From: an uncultured Collinsella sp.
GTDB taxonomy: Bacteria; Actinomycetota; Coriobacteriia; Coriobacteriales; Coriobacteriaceae
DNA length: 17,719 nucleotides
Assembly (NCBI GenBank): GCA_900553215.1
Contig: USCJ01000006.1
Span: forward strand, 1 to 17,719
Reading direction: 5' to 3'
A program made the position numbers and the translations under genes. Below the pieces are notes generated by a model that did no database searches, was not told where the DNA came from, and saw nothing but the letters and a program-made list of their open reading frames with translations. Numbering within the stretch: position 1 is the stretch's first letter; each line of letters starts with the position of its first letter. Of this stretch, positions 1 through 7,663 are shown one piece after another.

Positions 1-38
1 AGAGCCATAACCCCAACGGCTTCGCCGACGCTGAGTAG
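1..38 (+). CDS. 3' end of an unidentified plus-strand gene
   Basis: Frame 3 reads SHNPNGFADAE and then TAG at 36-38, with GC-rich third positions like the neighbouring genes. A strong terminator follows 24 bases later, which supports a real gene ending here. The other two plus frames give less gene-like peptides. Eleven residues are too few to name a product. Because malQ follows on the same strand with its own promoter region, the two are probably separate transcription units. Confidence 0.45.
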   Translation, partial: SHNPNGFADAE

Positions 39-61
39 CAAAAAACCTACATACCGTTCTT

Positions 62-95
62 GCCCCGATCTCACGATGTGAGACCGGGGCTTTTT
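62..95 (+). terminator. Rho-independent terminator of the upstream gene
   Basis: GCCCCG and CGGGGC enclose a second stem TCTCAC/GTGAGA with a GAT loop. One mismatched A/C pair separates the stems, and five T follow directly. It ends the transcript coming from the left edge and insulates malQ. Confidence 0.85.
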
Positions 96-144
96 CATGG
101 CGCGTACCCATTTACCGAAATACTTCCAACTTTTTTATCTTACC

Positions 145-174
145 TGTACATGTTTAAACAACATGTTCTACAAT
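145..174 (+). promoter_or_regulatory. malQ promoter with overlapping palindromic operator
   Basis: ACATGTTTAAACAACATGT at 148-166 is a perfect 7-bp inverted repeat around a 5-bp centre. It contains ATGTTTAAACAA at 150-161, one base off the TTGTNNNNACAA pattern seen in front of the ABC operon. A candidate -10 TACAAT lies at 169-174 with a weak -35 TGTACA at 145-150. The palindrome would therefore fill the promoter spacer, where a repressor blocks RNA polymerase. The promoter boxes are inferred by eye; the dyad is directly visible. Confidence 0.6.
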
Positions 175-257
175 AGGCGTATCGAATCAGAACACCGGCG
201 GCGGGCTGCTCTTCCATCAGCAGGCTGACCCCACAACAAGAAGGTTGGAGCGCATTC

Positions 258-1763
258 ATGGAGCGTGCAAGCGGCGTCCTCATGCCCGTCTCATCTCTGC
301 CCGGACCATATGGAATCGGCGGCTTTGGCTGGAATGCCTACGACTTCGTCGATTTTCTTGCCTCGTGCAAACAACATTACTGGCAGATTCTCCCCCTTAC
401 GACAACGAGCTACGGCGACTCGCCCTATCAGTCGTTCTCGGCCCGTGCGGGCAACCCCAATTTCATCGACTTTGCCGAGCTTATCGAGGCCGGCTATCTG
501 GAGCAGTGCGATATCGACGGTGTGTATCTGGGATCCGATCCCAGCAATGTCGACTATGGCGCCATCTTTGGTGGCCGTCGTCAGATTCTCGACCGCGCCG
601 CCGAGCGCTTCGCCTCCGACAAGCCAGCCGATTTCGATGGCTTTATCCAGGCCAACGAGGACTGGCTCATCCCCTACTGTGAGTTCATGACCGTCAAAGA
701 GGAGTGCGGTCTCAAGGCGTTTTGGGAGTGGCCCGCGGAGCTCCGCACCCGCGGCGAGGCTTCCGCCAAGGTCTGCGCCGACCATCCGGCGCGTATGCTC
801 TACCACCAGATGACGCAGTACTTCTTCGATCGCCAGTGGAGCCGCCTCAAGGCCTATGCCAACGAGCGCGACATTCTCATCATCGGCGACCTGCCCATCT
901 ATGTCTCGCGTGACTCCGTCGAGATGTGGGCGACACCTGAGCTCTTTAAGATCGACGCCGCCGGCAATCCCGTGAGCGTCGCCGGCACGCCGCCCGACCA
1001 GTTCTCGGCCACCGGCCAGTACTGGGGCAACCCCATCTACGACTGGGACGCCATGGAGGCCGACGGCTTCTCCTGGTGGGAGGGCCGCATTCGCGCCGCC
1101 CTCGACATGTACGACGTCATCCGCCTGGATCACTTCCGCGGCTTCGAGGCCTATTGGGAGGTGCCGTTCTCCTCGCCTGATTCGTCCTACGGTTCGTGGA
1201 CGCAGGGTCCCGGCCTCAAGCTCTTCAAGACACTCGAGGAAAAGCTCGGCACGCTGCCCATCATCGCCGAGGACCTGGGCTTCCTCACCCCCGGCGTCAT
1301 CGATATGCGCGACAACTCGGGCTTCCCCGGCATGAAGATCCTGCAGTTTGCCTTTGAGGGCACCAACTCGTACTACCTGCCGCACAACTACATTGCCAAC
1401 ACCGTCGCCTACGTGGGCACTCACGACAACGAGACGGCACGCGGCTGGTTTGAAGAAACGGCTACCCCGCGTCAGCGCGAGCAGACAGCCCTGTACACCC
1501 ATCAGCAGGCCGGCGAACCCATCGCCGACGCGCTCAACCGAACCATCGCAGCCAGCGTGAGCGACACGTGCATCTACACCATGCAGGACCTGCTCAACTT
1601 GGGCAACGAGGCGCGCATCAACACCCCTGCCACGCTGGGCGGCAACTGGACCTGGCGCATGCTCGACGGCGCCATCACCCGCGAGCTCGAGCACAAACTC
1701 ACCGACTGGACCGAGACCCACTTCCGCATCCCGTCGGAAGCCGAAATCGAGCTTCCTCAATAG
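258..1763 (+). CDS. malQ: 4-alpha-glucanotransferase (amylomaltase, GH77)
   Basis: Cytoplasmic enzyme that moves alpha-1,4-glucan segments between maltodextrins and releases glucose from maltose and maltotriose. The 501-residue protein is of the short, single-domain bacterial/plant DPE1 type rather than the ~700-residue E. coli type. GH77 landmarks are present: GDLPIYVSRDS near 215, the nucleophile D291 in IRLDHFRGF, the acid/base E338 in IIAEDLG, and D390 in VGTHDNET. The start at 258 has GGAG nine to ten bases upstream, and the N-terminus (MERASGVLMPVSSLPGPYGIG) matches the family's substrate-site opening. The phosphorylase gene follows 128 bases downstream on the same strand, the usual partner that consumes the longer dextrins MalQ makes. 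The palindrome at 148-166 suggests sugar-responsive repression. Confidence 0.96.
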   Translation: MERASGVLMPVSSLPGPYGIGGFGWNAYDFVDFLASCKQHYWQILPLTTTSYGDSPYQSFSARAGNPNFIDFAELIEAGYLEQCDIDGVYLGSDPSNVDYGAIFGGRRQILDRAAERFASDKPADFDGFIQANEDWLIPYCEFMTVKEECGLKAFWEWPAELRTRGEASAKVCADHPARMLYHQMTQYFFDRQWSRLKAYANERDILIIGDLPIYVSRDSVEMWATPELFKIDAAGNPVSVAGTPPDQFSATGQYWGNPIYDWDAMEADGFSWWEGRIRAALDMYDVIRLDHFRGFEAYWEVPFSSPDSSYGSWTQGPGLKLFKTLEEKLGTLPIIAEDLGFLTPGVIDMRDNSGFPGMKILQFAFEGTNSYYLPHNYIANTVAYVGTHDNETARGWFEETATPRQREQTALYTHQQAGEPIADALNRTIAASVSDTCIYTMQDLLNLGNEARINTPATLGGNWTWRMLDGAITRELEHKLTDWTETHFRIPSEAEIELPQ

Positions 1764-1810
1764 GAGCTACCGCGCCCGACCCCTCCCCACCGTGCGGACG
1801 CGCTTGCTTA

Positions 1811-1850
1811 CCCGCGCGAGGCCACCCCAATCCCCTCGCGCGGGATTCTT
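1811..1850 (+). terminator. malQ-glgP intercistronic hairpin, possible attenuator or weak terminator
   Basis: CCCGCGCGAGG at 1811-1821 pairs perfectly with CCTCGCGCGGG at 1834-1844 across a 12-nt loop. Only ATTCTTATG follows, so the T tract is poor. No convincing separate glgP promoter is visible between here and the ribosome site. It may act as a partial terminator that lowers glgP relative to malQ, or as an mRNA stabiliser. Confidence 0.55.
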
Positions 1851-1891
1851 ATGAATTGCAGACATGTAATCAACCCATTACAGGAGGAAAC

Positions 1892-4159
1892 ATGCCCCAA
1901 ATTAACCTCATGGAACTCGCCGAGCAGTCCTTTGGCACCTCGCTCGAGCAGCTCGACGACCGTCGCATTTACAAGCTGCTGGTCAAACTCGTGCAGGAGC
2001 GCTCCGCCGCCTGCCCGCTCAACAACGGCAAGAAAAAGCTCTATTACATTTCCGCCGAGTTTTTGCTCGGCAAGCTGCTCATCAACAATATGATCGACCT
2101 CGGCATCTATGACGAGGTTAAGGACCAGCTCGTCGGCGCCGGCCACGACCTCAACAAGATCGAGGAGTTCGAGGTCGAGCCGTCGCTCGGCAACGGCGGC
2201 CTGGGCCGCCTGGCCGCATGCTTCCTGGATTCCATCGCCACGCTGGGCTTGACCGGCGATGGCGTGGGCCTCAACTATCACTACGGCCTGTTCCGTCAGC
2301 GCTTTGTCGACAACCAGCAAAAGGCCGTCCCCGACGAGTGGCTCGGTGAGCAGGACATCCTAGTCGACGACGACCGCTCCTACACCGTCGAGTTCGGCGA
2401 TTTTGCCGTTACCTCCAAGCTCGTCAACATCGACGTGCCCGGTTACGGCCAGCCCACCAAGAACCGTCTGCGCCTGTTCGACCTGGCGAGCGTCGACGAC
2501 GGCCTGGTCCCCGGCAGCTCCATCGACTTCGACAAGACCGAGATCGCCAAGAACCTCACCTTGTTCCTCTACCCCGACGATTCCGACGAGCAGGGCCGCC
2601 TGCTTCGCATCTACCAGGAATACTTCATGGTGAGCAACGCCGCCCAGCTCCTGATCGACGAGGCCATCGAGCGCGGCAGCAACCTGCACGATCTGGCCGA
2701 CTACGCCGTGGTCCAAATTAACGACACGCACCCCACCATGGTCATCCCCGAGCTCATTCGCTTGCTCACCACCGAGCATGGCATCGAGTTTGACGAGGCC
2801 GTGACCATCGTACGCTCCATGGTCGCCTACACTAACCACACGATTCTTGCCGAGGCGCTCGAGAAGTGGCCGCTCGCCAGCCTGCAGAAGGTCTCCCCTG
2901 CCATCGCCGACATTATCGTCAAGCTCGATGAGATCGCGAAGGCCGAGCACGATGACCCGCGCGTCGCCGTCATCGACGAATACGACACCGTCCACATGGC
3001 CCACATGGACATCCACTTTGGCTTCTCCATCAACGGCGTAGCCGCCCTCCACACCAAGATCCTGGAGGACACCGAGCTTCATCCGTTCTACGAGATCTAT
3101 CCCGAGAAGTTCTCCAACAAGACCAACGGCATCACCTTCCGCCGCTGGATCCATGGGGCCAACCCCGCGCTCGCCAGCCTGCTCGACGATGTGATCGGCA
3201 CCGACTGGCGCAGCACCGGCGATCTGAGCAAACTCGCCAACTTCGCCGACGATAAGAGCATTCATGAGCGCTTGGCCGCCACCAAGGCCGAGGCCAAGGC
3301 CATCATGCGCCAGTTCATGGCGCTCGAGCAGGGTGTGACCATTCCCTCCAACGCCATCATCGATGTTCAGGTCAAGCGTATCCACGAGTACAAGCGCCAG
3401 CAGATGCTCGCGCTCTACATCATCTGGAAGTATCTCGATATCAAAAACGGTAACAAGCCCGAACACCCCGTCACCATCATCTTTGGCGGCAAGGCAGCGC
3501 CTGCCTATACCATCGCTCAGGACATCATCCACCTAATCCTGACGCTTTCACAGTGGATCGCCAACGACCCCGACGTGGCCCCCTACCTGCAGGTCGTCAT
3601 GATCGAGAACTACAACGTCACCGCCGCCGAGCGCGTGATTCCCGCTGCCGACATCTCCGAGCAGATCAGCCTGGCCTCCAAGGAGGCGAGCGGCACCTCC
3701 AACATGAAGTTCATGCTCAACGGTGCCCTGACCCTGTGCACGCTCGACGGTGCCAATGTCGAGATCGCCGAGCTCGTGGGTGACGAGAACATCTACACCT
3801 TTGGTGCCTCGTCCAAACAGGTCGAGCAGCTCTACGCCGACGGCAGCTATAACGCCAGCGCACTCTACCGCAAGCCCGGTATCAAGCTGCTGGTGGACTT
3901 TATCACCAACCCCGCCTTTATGGCGACCGGCAACGCCGAGCGCCTGCAGCGCCTGCACGACGACATTAAGGGCAAGGACTGGTTTATGGCCCTGCTCGAC
4001 ATTGAGGAGTACATCCAGACCAAGGAGCGCGTGCTGGCCGACTACGAGGACCAGGACGCCTGGATGCGCAAGGCGCTCATCAATATCGCCAACGCCGGCA
4101 CCTTCTCGTCCGACCGTACGATCTCCCAGTACAACGACGAGATCTGGCACCTGAGCTAA
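1892..4159 (+). CDS. glgP: glycogen/maltodextrin phosphorylase (GT35)
   Basis: Cytoplasmic PLP enzyme that uses phosphate to remove terminal glucose from alpha-1,4-glucans as glucose-1-phosphate. ATG at 1892 follows AGGAGG with ideal spacing, giving 755 residues. The reading frame stays open upstream to 1568, but that part overlaps malQ in another frame and is not coding. Family signatures are clear: YYISAEFLLGKLL, EPSLGNGGLGRLAACFLDS, NDTHPTMVIPELIRLL, VKRIHEYKRQQ, and the PLP site EASGTSNMKFMLNGAL with the Schiff-base lysine K606. The N-terminus is about 70 residues shorter than muscle phosphorylase, as in bacterial forms that lack its regulatory segment. GTSNMK and LTLCTLDGAN vary slightly from the common GTGNMK and LTIGT. 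It is the second gene of a malQ-glgP pair and is closed by the terminator at 4185-4218. Confidence 0.96.
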   Translation: MPQINLMELAEQSFGTSLEQLDDRRIYKLLVKLVQERSAACPLNNGKKKLYYISAEFLLGKLLINNMIDLGIYDEVKDQLVGAGHDLNKIEEFEVEPSLGNGGLGRLAACFLDSIATLGLTGDGVGLNYHYGLFRQRFVDNQQKAVPDEWLGEQDILVDDDRSYTVEFGDFAVTSKLVNIDVPGYGQPTKNRLRLFDLASVDDGLVPGSSIDFDKTEIAKNLTLFLYPDDSDEQGRLLRIYQEYFMVSNAAQLLIDEAIERGSNLHDLADYAVVQINDTHPTMVIPELIRLLTTEHGIEFDEAVTIVRSMVAYTNHTILAEALEKWPLASLQKVSPAIADIIVKLDEIAKAEHDDPRVAVIDEYDTVHMAHMDIHFGFSINGVAALHTKILEDTELHPFYEIYPEKFSNKTNGITFRRWIHGANPALASLLDDVIGTDWRSTGDLSKLANFADDKSIHERLAATKAEAKAIMRQFMALEQGVTIPSNAIIDVQVKRIHEYKRQQMLALYIIWKYLDIKNGNKPEHPVTIIFGGKAAPAYTIAQDIIHLILTLSQWIANDPDVAPYLQVVMIENYNVTAAERVIPAADISEQISLASKEASGTSNMKFMLNGALTLCTLDGANVEIAELVGDENIYTFGASSKQVEQLYADGSYNASALYRKPGIKLLVDFITNPAFMATGNAERLQRLHDDIKGKDWFMALLDIEEYIQTKERVLADYEDQDAWMRKALINIANAGTFSSDRTISQYNDEIWHLS

Positions 4160-4184
4160 TTCGGTTTCATCGCCCATCCTCTTG

Positions 4185-4218
4185 AAAACGGAGCCACGGC
4201 AACGCGGCTCCGTTTTTT
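4185..4218 (+). terminator. Rho-independent terminator of glgP
   Basis: AAAACGGAGCC at 4185-4195 pairs with GGCTCCGTTTT at 4206-4216 over a 10-nt loop, in a run of six T, 26 bases after the glgP stop. Confidence 0.9.
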
Positions 4219-4258
4219 GTGCCCGCACGTTACCCTGTGATCCGACTCGGCCAAACAA

Positions 4259-4475
4259 TCTCGATCCATAACAACTACTCAACCAAAACGGTCCCAGCTG
4301 TTACAGATTGAGACATACCGGCCCCTCCCCTTGGGTTTATCTCAATCTGTAACATCTAGCAGGTGAAATTCGCCTTTGGTGTTACAGATTTAGATGAAAT
4401 GGTTAGCTCAGCGGAACCGCCTCGATCTGTAACATCTAACGTCCGAAATCGGCCCTATCCGTTACAGATCGAGAC
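4259..4475. repeat. Alternating-orientation array of a 14-bp motif, about 40-bp period
   Basis: Six copies of GTTACAGATYGAGA occur in strictly alternating orientation. They lie at 4259-4272 (reverse, two mismatches), 4300-4313 (forward), 4340-4353 (reverse), 4381-4394 (forward, GATTTAGA), 4420-4433 (reverse, one mismatch) and 4461-4474 (forward). Start-to-start steps are 41, 40, 41, 39 and 41 bases. The 26-base spacers are mostly unlike one another, except that the third and fifth copies share the extension ATCTARC. The array could equally be described as about 2.7 tandem copies of an 80-bp unit in which mainly the 14-mers are conserved. It sits between convergent genes, outside any coding sequence. 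Confidence 0.88.
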
Positions 4476-4507
4476 AAACGACCGGTCAGACAGTCCCAAC
4501 ACAAAGA

Positions 4508-4546
4508 AAGGCTCCCCTCTCGCCCAGTGGACGGGAGGGGAGCCTT
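4508..4546 (-). terminator. Terminator of the ABC transporter operon
   Basis: AAGGCTCCCCTC at 4508-4519 pairs perfectly with GAGGGGAGCCTT at 4535-4546. Read on the minus strand the hairpin is followed by the T-rich TTTCTTTGT, so it fits the end of the leftward operon, about 70 bases past the stop of the ATPase gene. The plus-strand side (ATATGTG) is not T-rich. Confidence 0.82.
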
Positions 4547-4614
4547 ATATGTGACCGCGGCAAAAGGATGGCAAAGCCGCAGTCGCCCAAAGGGAGGGCC
4601 TGGATGCACCGGGC

Positions 4615-5814
4615 CTAGATAAGGTTCTTGCCAGACACCTTATCGAAGAGATGAGTCGCGTTCTTCTCGAACTTGAACCAGATGGGGTCGCCAGCCTTGA
4701 GCGCGCCCTTGGCCTCGAGGTCGACGACGGGGATAATCAGGACAAACTGGCCGTCGGGAGCGGTCACGTGGACATGCTCGGTCGAGCCCATGAGCTCGGT
4801 CACCTCGACGGTGCCCTGGAGCGCACCCTCCTCGCCCTTGTCGGCAAGCAGAATCTGCTCGGGACGCACGCCGGCCGTGATCTCCTTCACGTCGCCGCCG
4901 TCCCAGTTGAGAGCAAGCTGAGCGCAGGTCTCGGGGGCGAGCGCCACGTTCATATCCTCGGTCTTGACGGTAAAGCCGTTGCCCGAGCGCACCAGCTGGG
5001 CATCGAAGAAGTTCATCTGCGGCACGCCGATAAAGCCGGCGACGAAGATGTTCGCGGGATGGTTGAAGACCTCCTGCGGGGTGGCGATCTGCTGGACGAC
5101 GCCATCCTTCATGACCACGATACGGTCACCGAGGGTCATAGCCTCGGTCTGGTCGTGAGTAACATAAATGAACGTGCCCTTGATCTCATGACGCAGCTTA
5201 ATGAGCTCGGCGCGCATCTGGTTACGAAGCTTAGCATCCAGGTTGGACAGGGGCTCGTCCATCAGAAAGACCTTGGGGTCACGTACGATGGCGCGGCCGA
5301 TGGCGACACGCTGACGCTGGCCGCCGGAGAGTGCCTTGGGCTTACGGTCAAGGTACTCGGTAATACCCAGGATCTCGGCAGCGGAGCGAACCTTGCGGTC
5401 GATCTCGTCCTTGGGGACCTTCTTGAGCTCGAGCGTAAACGCCATGTTCTCGTACACCGTCATATTGGGGTACAGAGCATAGCTCTGGAACACCATGGCG
5501 ATGTCGCGGTCCTTGGGAGCGACGTCGTTGACGCGCTTGCCGTCGATGAGCACGTCGCCCGAGGTGATATCCTCCAGGCCGGCGACCATGCGCATCGTCG
5601 TGGACTTACCGCAGCCAGAAGGGCCAACGAGGACGATGAACTCCTGGTCGTGAACGGTGAGGTTGAAGTCCTCTACAGCGAGCACACCGTCCTCGGTAAC
5701 CTTGAGGTTGTGCTTCTTCTCCTCGGTTTTCTTCTTTTTGCCAACGAAGCCCTTCTTTTTTGACTCGTTGTTGGGATACACCTTCTGAACATGTTTGAGA
5801 ACGATCTCGGCCAT
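4615..5814 (-). CDS. msmK: Sugar ABC transporter ATP-binding protein (MsmK/MalK/UgpC type)
   Basis: ATPase subunit energising a CUT1 sugar importer at the inner face of the membrane. The 399 residues hold Walker A GPSGCGKST (near 65), Q-loop FQSYALYP, signature LSGGQRQ, Walker B VFLMDEP, D-loop SNLDAK and H-loop VTHDQTEA. The C-terminal ~150 residues form the regulatory TOBE-type domain (FIGVPQMNFFDA, ITAGVRPEQI). A lysine-rich insert of about 25 residues (NNESKKKGFVGKKKKTEEKK) lies between the first strand and AVEDFNL. Streptococcal MsmK lacks it, but I recall a similar insert in some clostridial homologues. The gene is last in the operon, 68 bases after the permease gene, with an inverted repeat GCGGCGCC/GGCGCCGC (5833-5840, 5850-5857) between them. 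AAAGG precedes the ATG. MsmK-type ATPases often serve several importers. Confidence 0.95.
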   Translation of the reverse strand: MAEIVLKHVQKVYPNNESKKKGFVGKKKKTEEKKHNLKVTEDGVLAVEDFNLTVHDQEFIVLVGPSGCGKSTTMRMVAGLEDITSGDVLIDGKRVNDVAPKDRDIAMVFQSYALYPNMTVYENMAFTLELKKVPKDEIDRKVRSAAEILGITEYLDRKPKALSGGQRQRVAIGRAIVRDPKVFLMDEPLSNLDAKLRNQMRAELIKLRHEIKGTFIYVTHDQTEAMTLGDRIVVMKDGVVQQIATPQEVFNHPANIFVAGFIGVPQMNFFDAQLVRSGNGFTVKTEDMNVALAPETCAQLALNWDGGDVKEITAGVRPEQILLADKGEEGALQGTVEVTELMGSTEHVHVTAPDGQFVLIIPVVDLEAKGALKAGDPIWFKFEKNATHLFDKVSGKNLI

Positions 5815-5832
5815 GTCTTTACCTTTCGATAC

Positions 5833-5857
5833 GCGGCGCCGCGCTGAGAGGCGCCGC
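5833..5857 (-). repeat. Intercistronic GC-rich hairpin before msmK
   Basis: GCGGCGCC and GGCGCCGC form a perfect 8-bp stem with a 9-nt loop in the 68-base gap between the second permease gene and msmK. No T tract follows on the minus strand, so it is more likely an mRNA processing or stability element than a full terminator. Confidence 0.55.
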
Positions 5858-5882
5858 CAAAACTTGCAAAACAGTTACGGCA

Positions 5883-6722
5883 TCAGCCCTTGACGGCACC
5901 TGCCACAACGCCGTCAATGATGTACTTCTGGCAGAAGATGTACATGATGACGATGGGGATGACGACCATCATGATGCATGCCATCATGGGGCCGAGCTCG
6001 ACGTGGCCATAGCCGCCACGGAAGTACTGGATCAAGATAGGAATGGTCTTGTACTTGGTGGAGTCGAGCGTAAGGTAGGGCAGCAGATAGTCGTTCCAGA
6101 CCCACATGGTCTCAAGGATGCCGACCGAAAGATAGGTGGGCTTCATAATGGGAAGGACGATCTTAAAGAACACCTGGACCGGGTTGCAGCCGTCGATCAT
6201 GGCCGCTTCCTCAATCTCGAGCGGAATGTTCTTTACAAAGCCGGCGAACATAAAGACCGCCAGGCCCGCGCCAAAGCCGAGGTAGATAAAGCAGATGTTG
6301 AACGGCGTGTTGAAGCCGATGCGGTCCGCCAAATTGGACAGCGTGAACATGAGCATCTGGAAGGGCACGACCATCGAAAAGACGAACAGGTAATAGAAGA
6401 AGTTCGAGATCTTGCTGTTGACGCGCACTACGTACCAAGCACACATGGAGCAGCACACCAAGATCAGCACGACCGACGTGACCGTGATGATGAGCGAGTA
6501 CATAAATGCCGAGGCAAAGCCCTGCTCGTTAAGGGCGTGCATGTAGTTTGCGAGGCCGTTGAACGTCTCGGGCGTGAGCAGATCGAATGCCGTGGTGGTG
6601 CTGATTGCAGTTGCCTTTTTAAAGGAATTGAGCGCAATCATGAACACGGGGTAGATCCACGCGAGCGACAGAATCGTAAAGAAAATCGAGAGCGCGCGGT
6701 TGGTAACCTTATCGCGTTTCAT
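5883..6722 (-). CDS. Carbohydrate ABC transporter permease, MalG/MsmG type
   Basis: Inner-membrane permease of 279 residues with about six hydrophobic segments, the first at LSIFFTILSLAWIYPVFMIALNSF. The EAA loop that docks on the ATPase reads EEAAMIDGCNPVQVFFKIVLPIMKP. The N-terminal pattern (SLAWIYPVFMIALNSFK) is typical of the MalG half of CUT1 importers. Its ATG shares one base with the TAA stop of the partner permease gene at 6722, a translational-coupling arrangement that keeps the two subunits equal. With the MalF-type partner it forms the membrane channel. Substrate cannot be read from the permease itself; the neighbourhood argues for alpha-glucosides or maltodextrins. Confidence 0.94.
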   Translation of the reverse strand: MKRDKVTNRALSIFFTILSLAWIYPVFMIALNSFKKATAISTTTAFDLLTPETFNGLANYMHALNEQGFASAFMYSLIITVTSVVLILVCCSMCAWYVVRVNSKISNFFYYLFVFSMVVPFQMLMFTLSNLADRIGFNTPFNICFIYLGFGAGLAVFMFAGFVKNIPLEIEEAAMIDGCNPVQVFFKIVLPIMKPTYLSVGILETMWVWNDYLLPYLTLDSTKYKTIPILIQYFRGGYGHVELGPMMACIMMVVIPIVIMYIFCQKYIIDGVVAGAVKG

Positions 6723-7576
6723 TACTGCTGCACCTCCTTGGACCTCGTGGCCTTAAGCTGAATCATGGAGATGGCTACGACCAGGATGCAGAAGATAACC
6801 GCCTTGGCCTGACCGATGCCCTGCCATGCGATACCGGCACGCGAATAGAACGTGTTGTAGATGTTCAGGGCGAGCATCTCGGTGGAGTGCGCGGGGGCGC
6901 CGCCGGTAAGGGCGAGGTTCTGGTCGAACAGCTTAAAGCCGTTGGTGATGGACAGGAACAGGCAGATGGTGATGGTCGGCATCAGGTTAGGGATCTTAAC
7001 CTTCCAAAACGTCTGCCATGCCGTGGCACCGTCGACCTTGGCGGCCTCGATGTAGTCGGACGGAATGGACTGCAGACCAGCGATGTAGATAATCATCATG
7101 TAGCCGACCTGCTGCCACAGGGTCAGGATGATAAGGCCCCAGAAGCCAGCAGCAGAGTTAAGGGCGATGAGCTGGGCGCCCACGTTGGAGAGCAGGCAGT
7201 TGATCAGAATCTGCCAGATGTAGCCCAGCACGATGCCGCCGATCAGGTTAGGCATAAAGAAGATCGTACGGAAGATGTTGGTGCCCTTGAGCGCTTTGCG
7301 GGTGAGCGCCTGCGCGATGGCGAGGGCGATCACGTTGATGAGCACCGTCGACAGGAAGGCAAACGCCACGGTAAAGAAGAACGACGTGGCAAACTGCGGA
7401 TCGGACAGTGCGCGGACGTAGTTCTCGATACCGACAAAGTGCGTGTTGTTGATGGTAATAAACTGGCAGAACGAGAGATAGAAACCCTGGATAAAGGGGA
7501 TCACGAACCCGATCATAAACGCCAGACACGTGGGCAGCATAAAGAGCGGCCACCAGCGCTTGAGTGCTTTGCCCAT
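6722..7576 (-). CDS. Carbohydrate ABC transporter permease, MalF/MsmF type
   Basis: Inner-membrane permease of 284 residues, the compact form without the large periplasmic P2 loop of E. coli MalF. The first membrane segment is FMLPTCLAFMIGFVIPFIQGFYLSF. The EAA loop reads YIEAAKVDGATAWQTFWKVKIP. The C-terminal segment AVIFCILVVAISMIQLKATR carries the usual final helix. ATG at 7576 has GAAAGGA eight bases upstream. The stop TAA overlaps the start of the next permease gene by one base. A strong stem-loop lies between this gene and the binding-protein gene upstream. Confidence 0.94.
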   Translation of the reverse strand: MGKALKRWWPLFMLPTCLAFMIGFVIPFIQGFYLSFCQFITINNTHFVGIENYVRALSDPQFATSFFFTVAFAFLSTVLINVIALAIAQALTRKALKGTNIFRTIFFMPNLIGGIVLGYIWQILINCLLSNVGAQLIALNSAAGFWGLIILTLWQQVGYMMIIYIAGLQSIPSDYIEAAKVDGATAWQTFWKVKIPNLMPTITICLFLSITNGFKLFDQNLALTGGAPAHSTEMLALNIYNTFYSRAGIAWQGIGQAKAVIFCILVVAISMIQLKATRSKEVQQ

Positions 7577-7596
7577 AGAAGGGTCCTTTCAATATG

Positions 7597-7632
7597 CAGG
7601 GGGCGGGCAAACCAACGTCTGCCCGCCCCCTG
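7597..7632 (-). repeat. Strong intercistronic stem-loop after the binding-protein gene
   Basis: CAGGGGGCGGGCA at 7597-7609 pairs perfectly over 13 bp with TGCCCGCCCCCTG at 7620-7632, with a 10-nt loop. It lies between the solute-binding protein stop and the first permease start. There is no T tract on the minus strand. As in other binding-protein-dependent operons, such a structure would protect the upstream mRNA from 3' decay or partly stop transcription, giving an excess of binding protein over permeases. That role is inferred. Confidence 0.75.
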
Positions 7633-7663
7633 TCGCTAATCAGATAGCTTGGGCAGCAACTGC

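Noticed and set aside
291..1760. Long minus-strand open frame opposite malQ (489 codons)
   Set aside because: Antisense shadow of a GC-rich gene: malQ has all GH77 motifs, the opposite frame has none and no ribosome site context.
1568..1891. 108-codon N-terminal extension of glgP
   Set aside because: It runs out of frame across malQ and the hairpin at 1811-1844; the ATG at 1892 has a perfect AGGAGG site and matches family length.
2360..3532. Minus-strand open frame opposite glgP
   Set aside because: Composition (V/G/D repeats such as DDGDGVFG) is typical of the reverse complement of actinobacterial codons; glgP is certain on the other strand.
4259..4475. CRISPR array
   Set aside because: Repeats are only 14 bp, alternate in orientation and have no cas genes nearby; a CRISPR has direct repeats of about 23-37 bp.
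4363..4554. 63-codon open frame between glgP and msmK
   Set aside because: It is made of the 14-bp repeat array and the terminator hairpin and has no ribosome site.
4557..4580. GCGGC/GCCGC dyad just past the msmK stop, as a terminator
   Set aside because: Five pairs over a 14-nt loop without a T tract; the hairpin at 4508-4546 is much stronger.
4651..5763. Plus-strand open frame opposite msmK
   Set aside because: Shadow of the ATPase gene; Walker motifs are on the minus strand.
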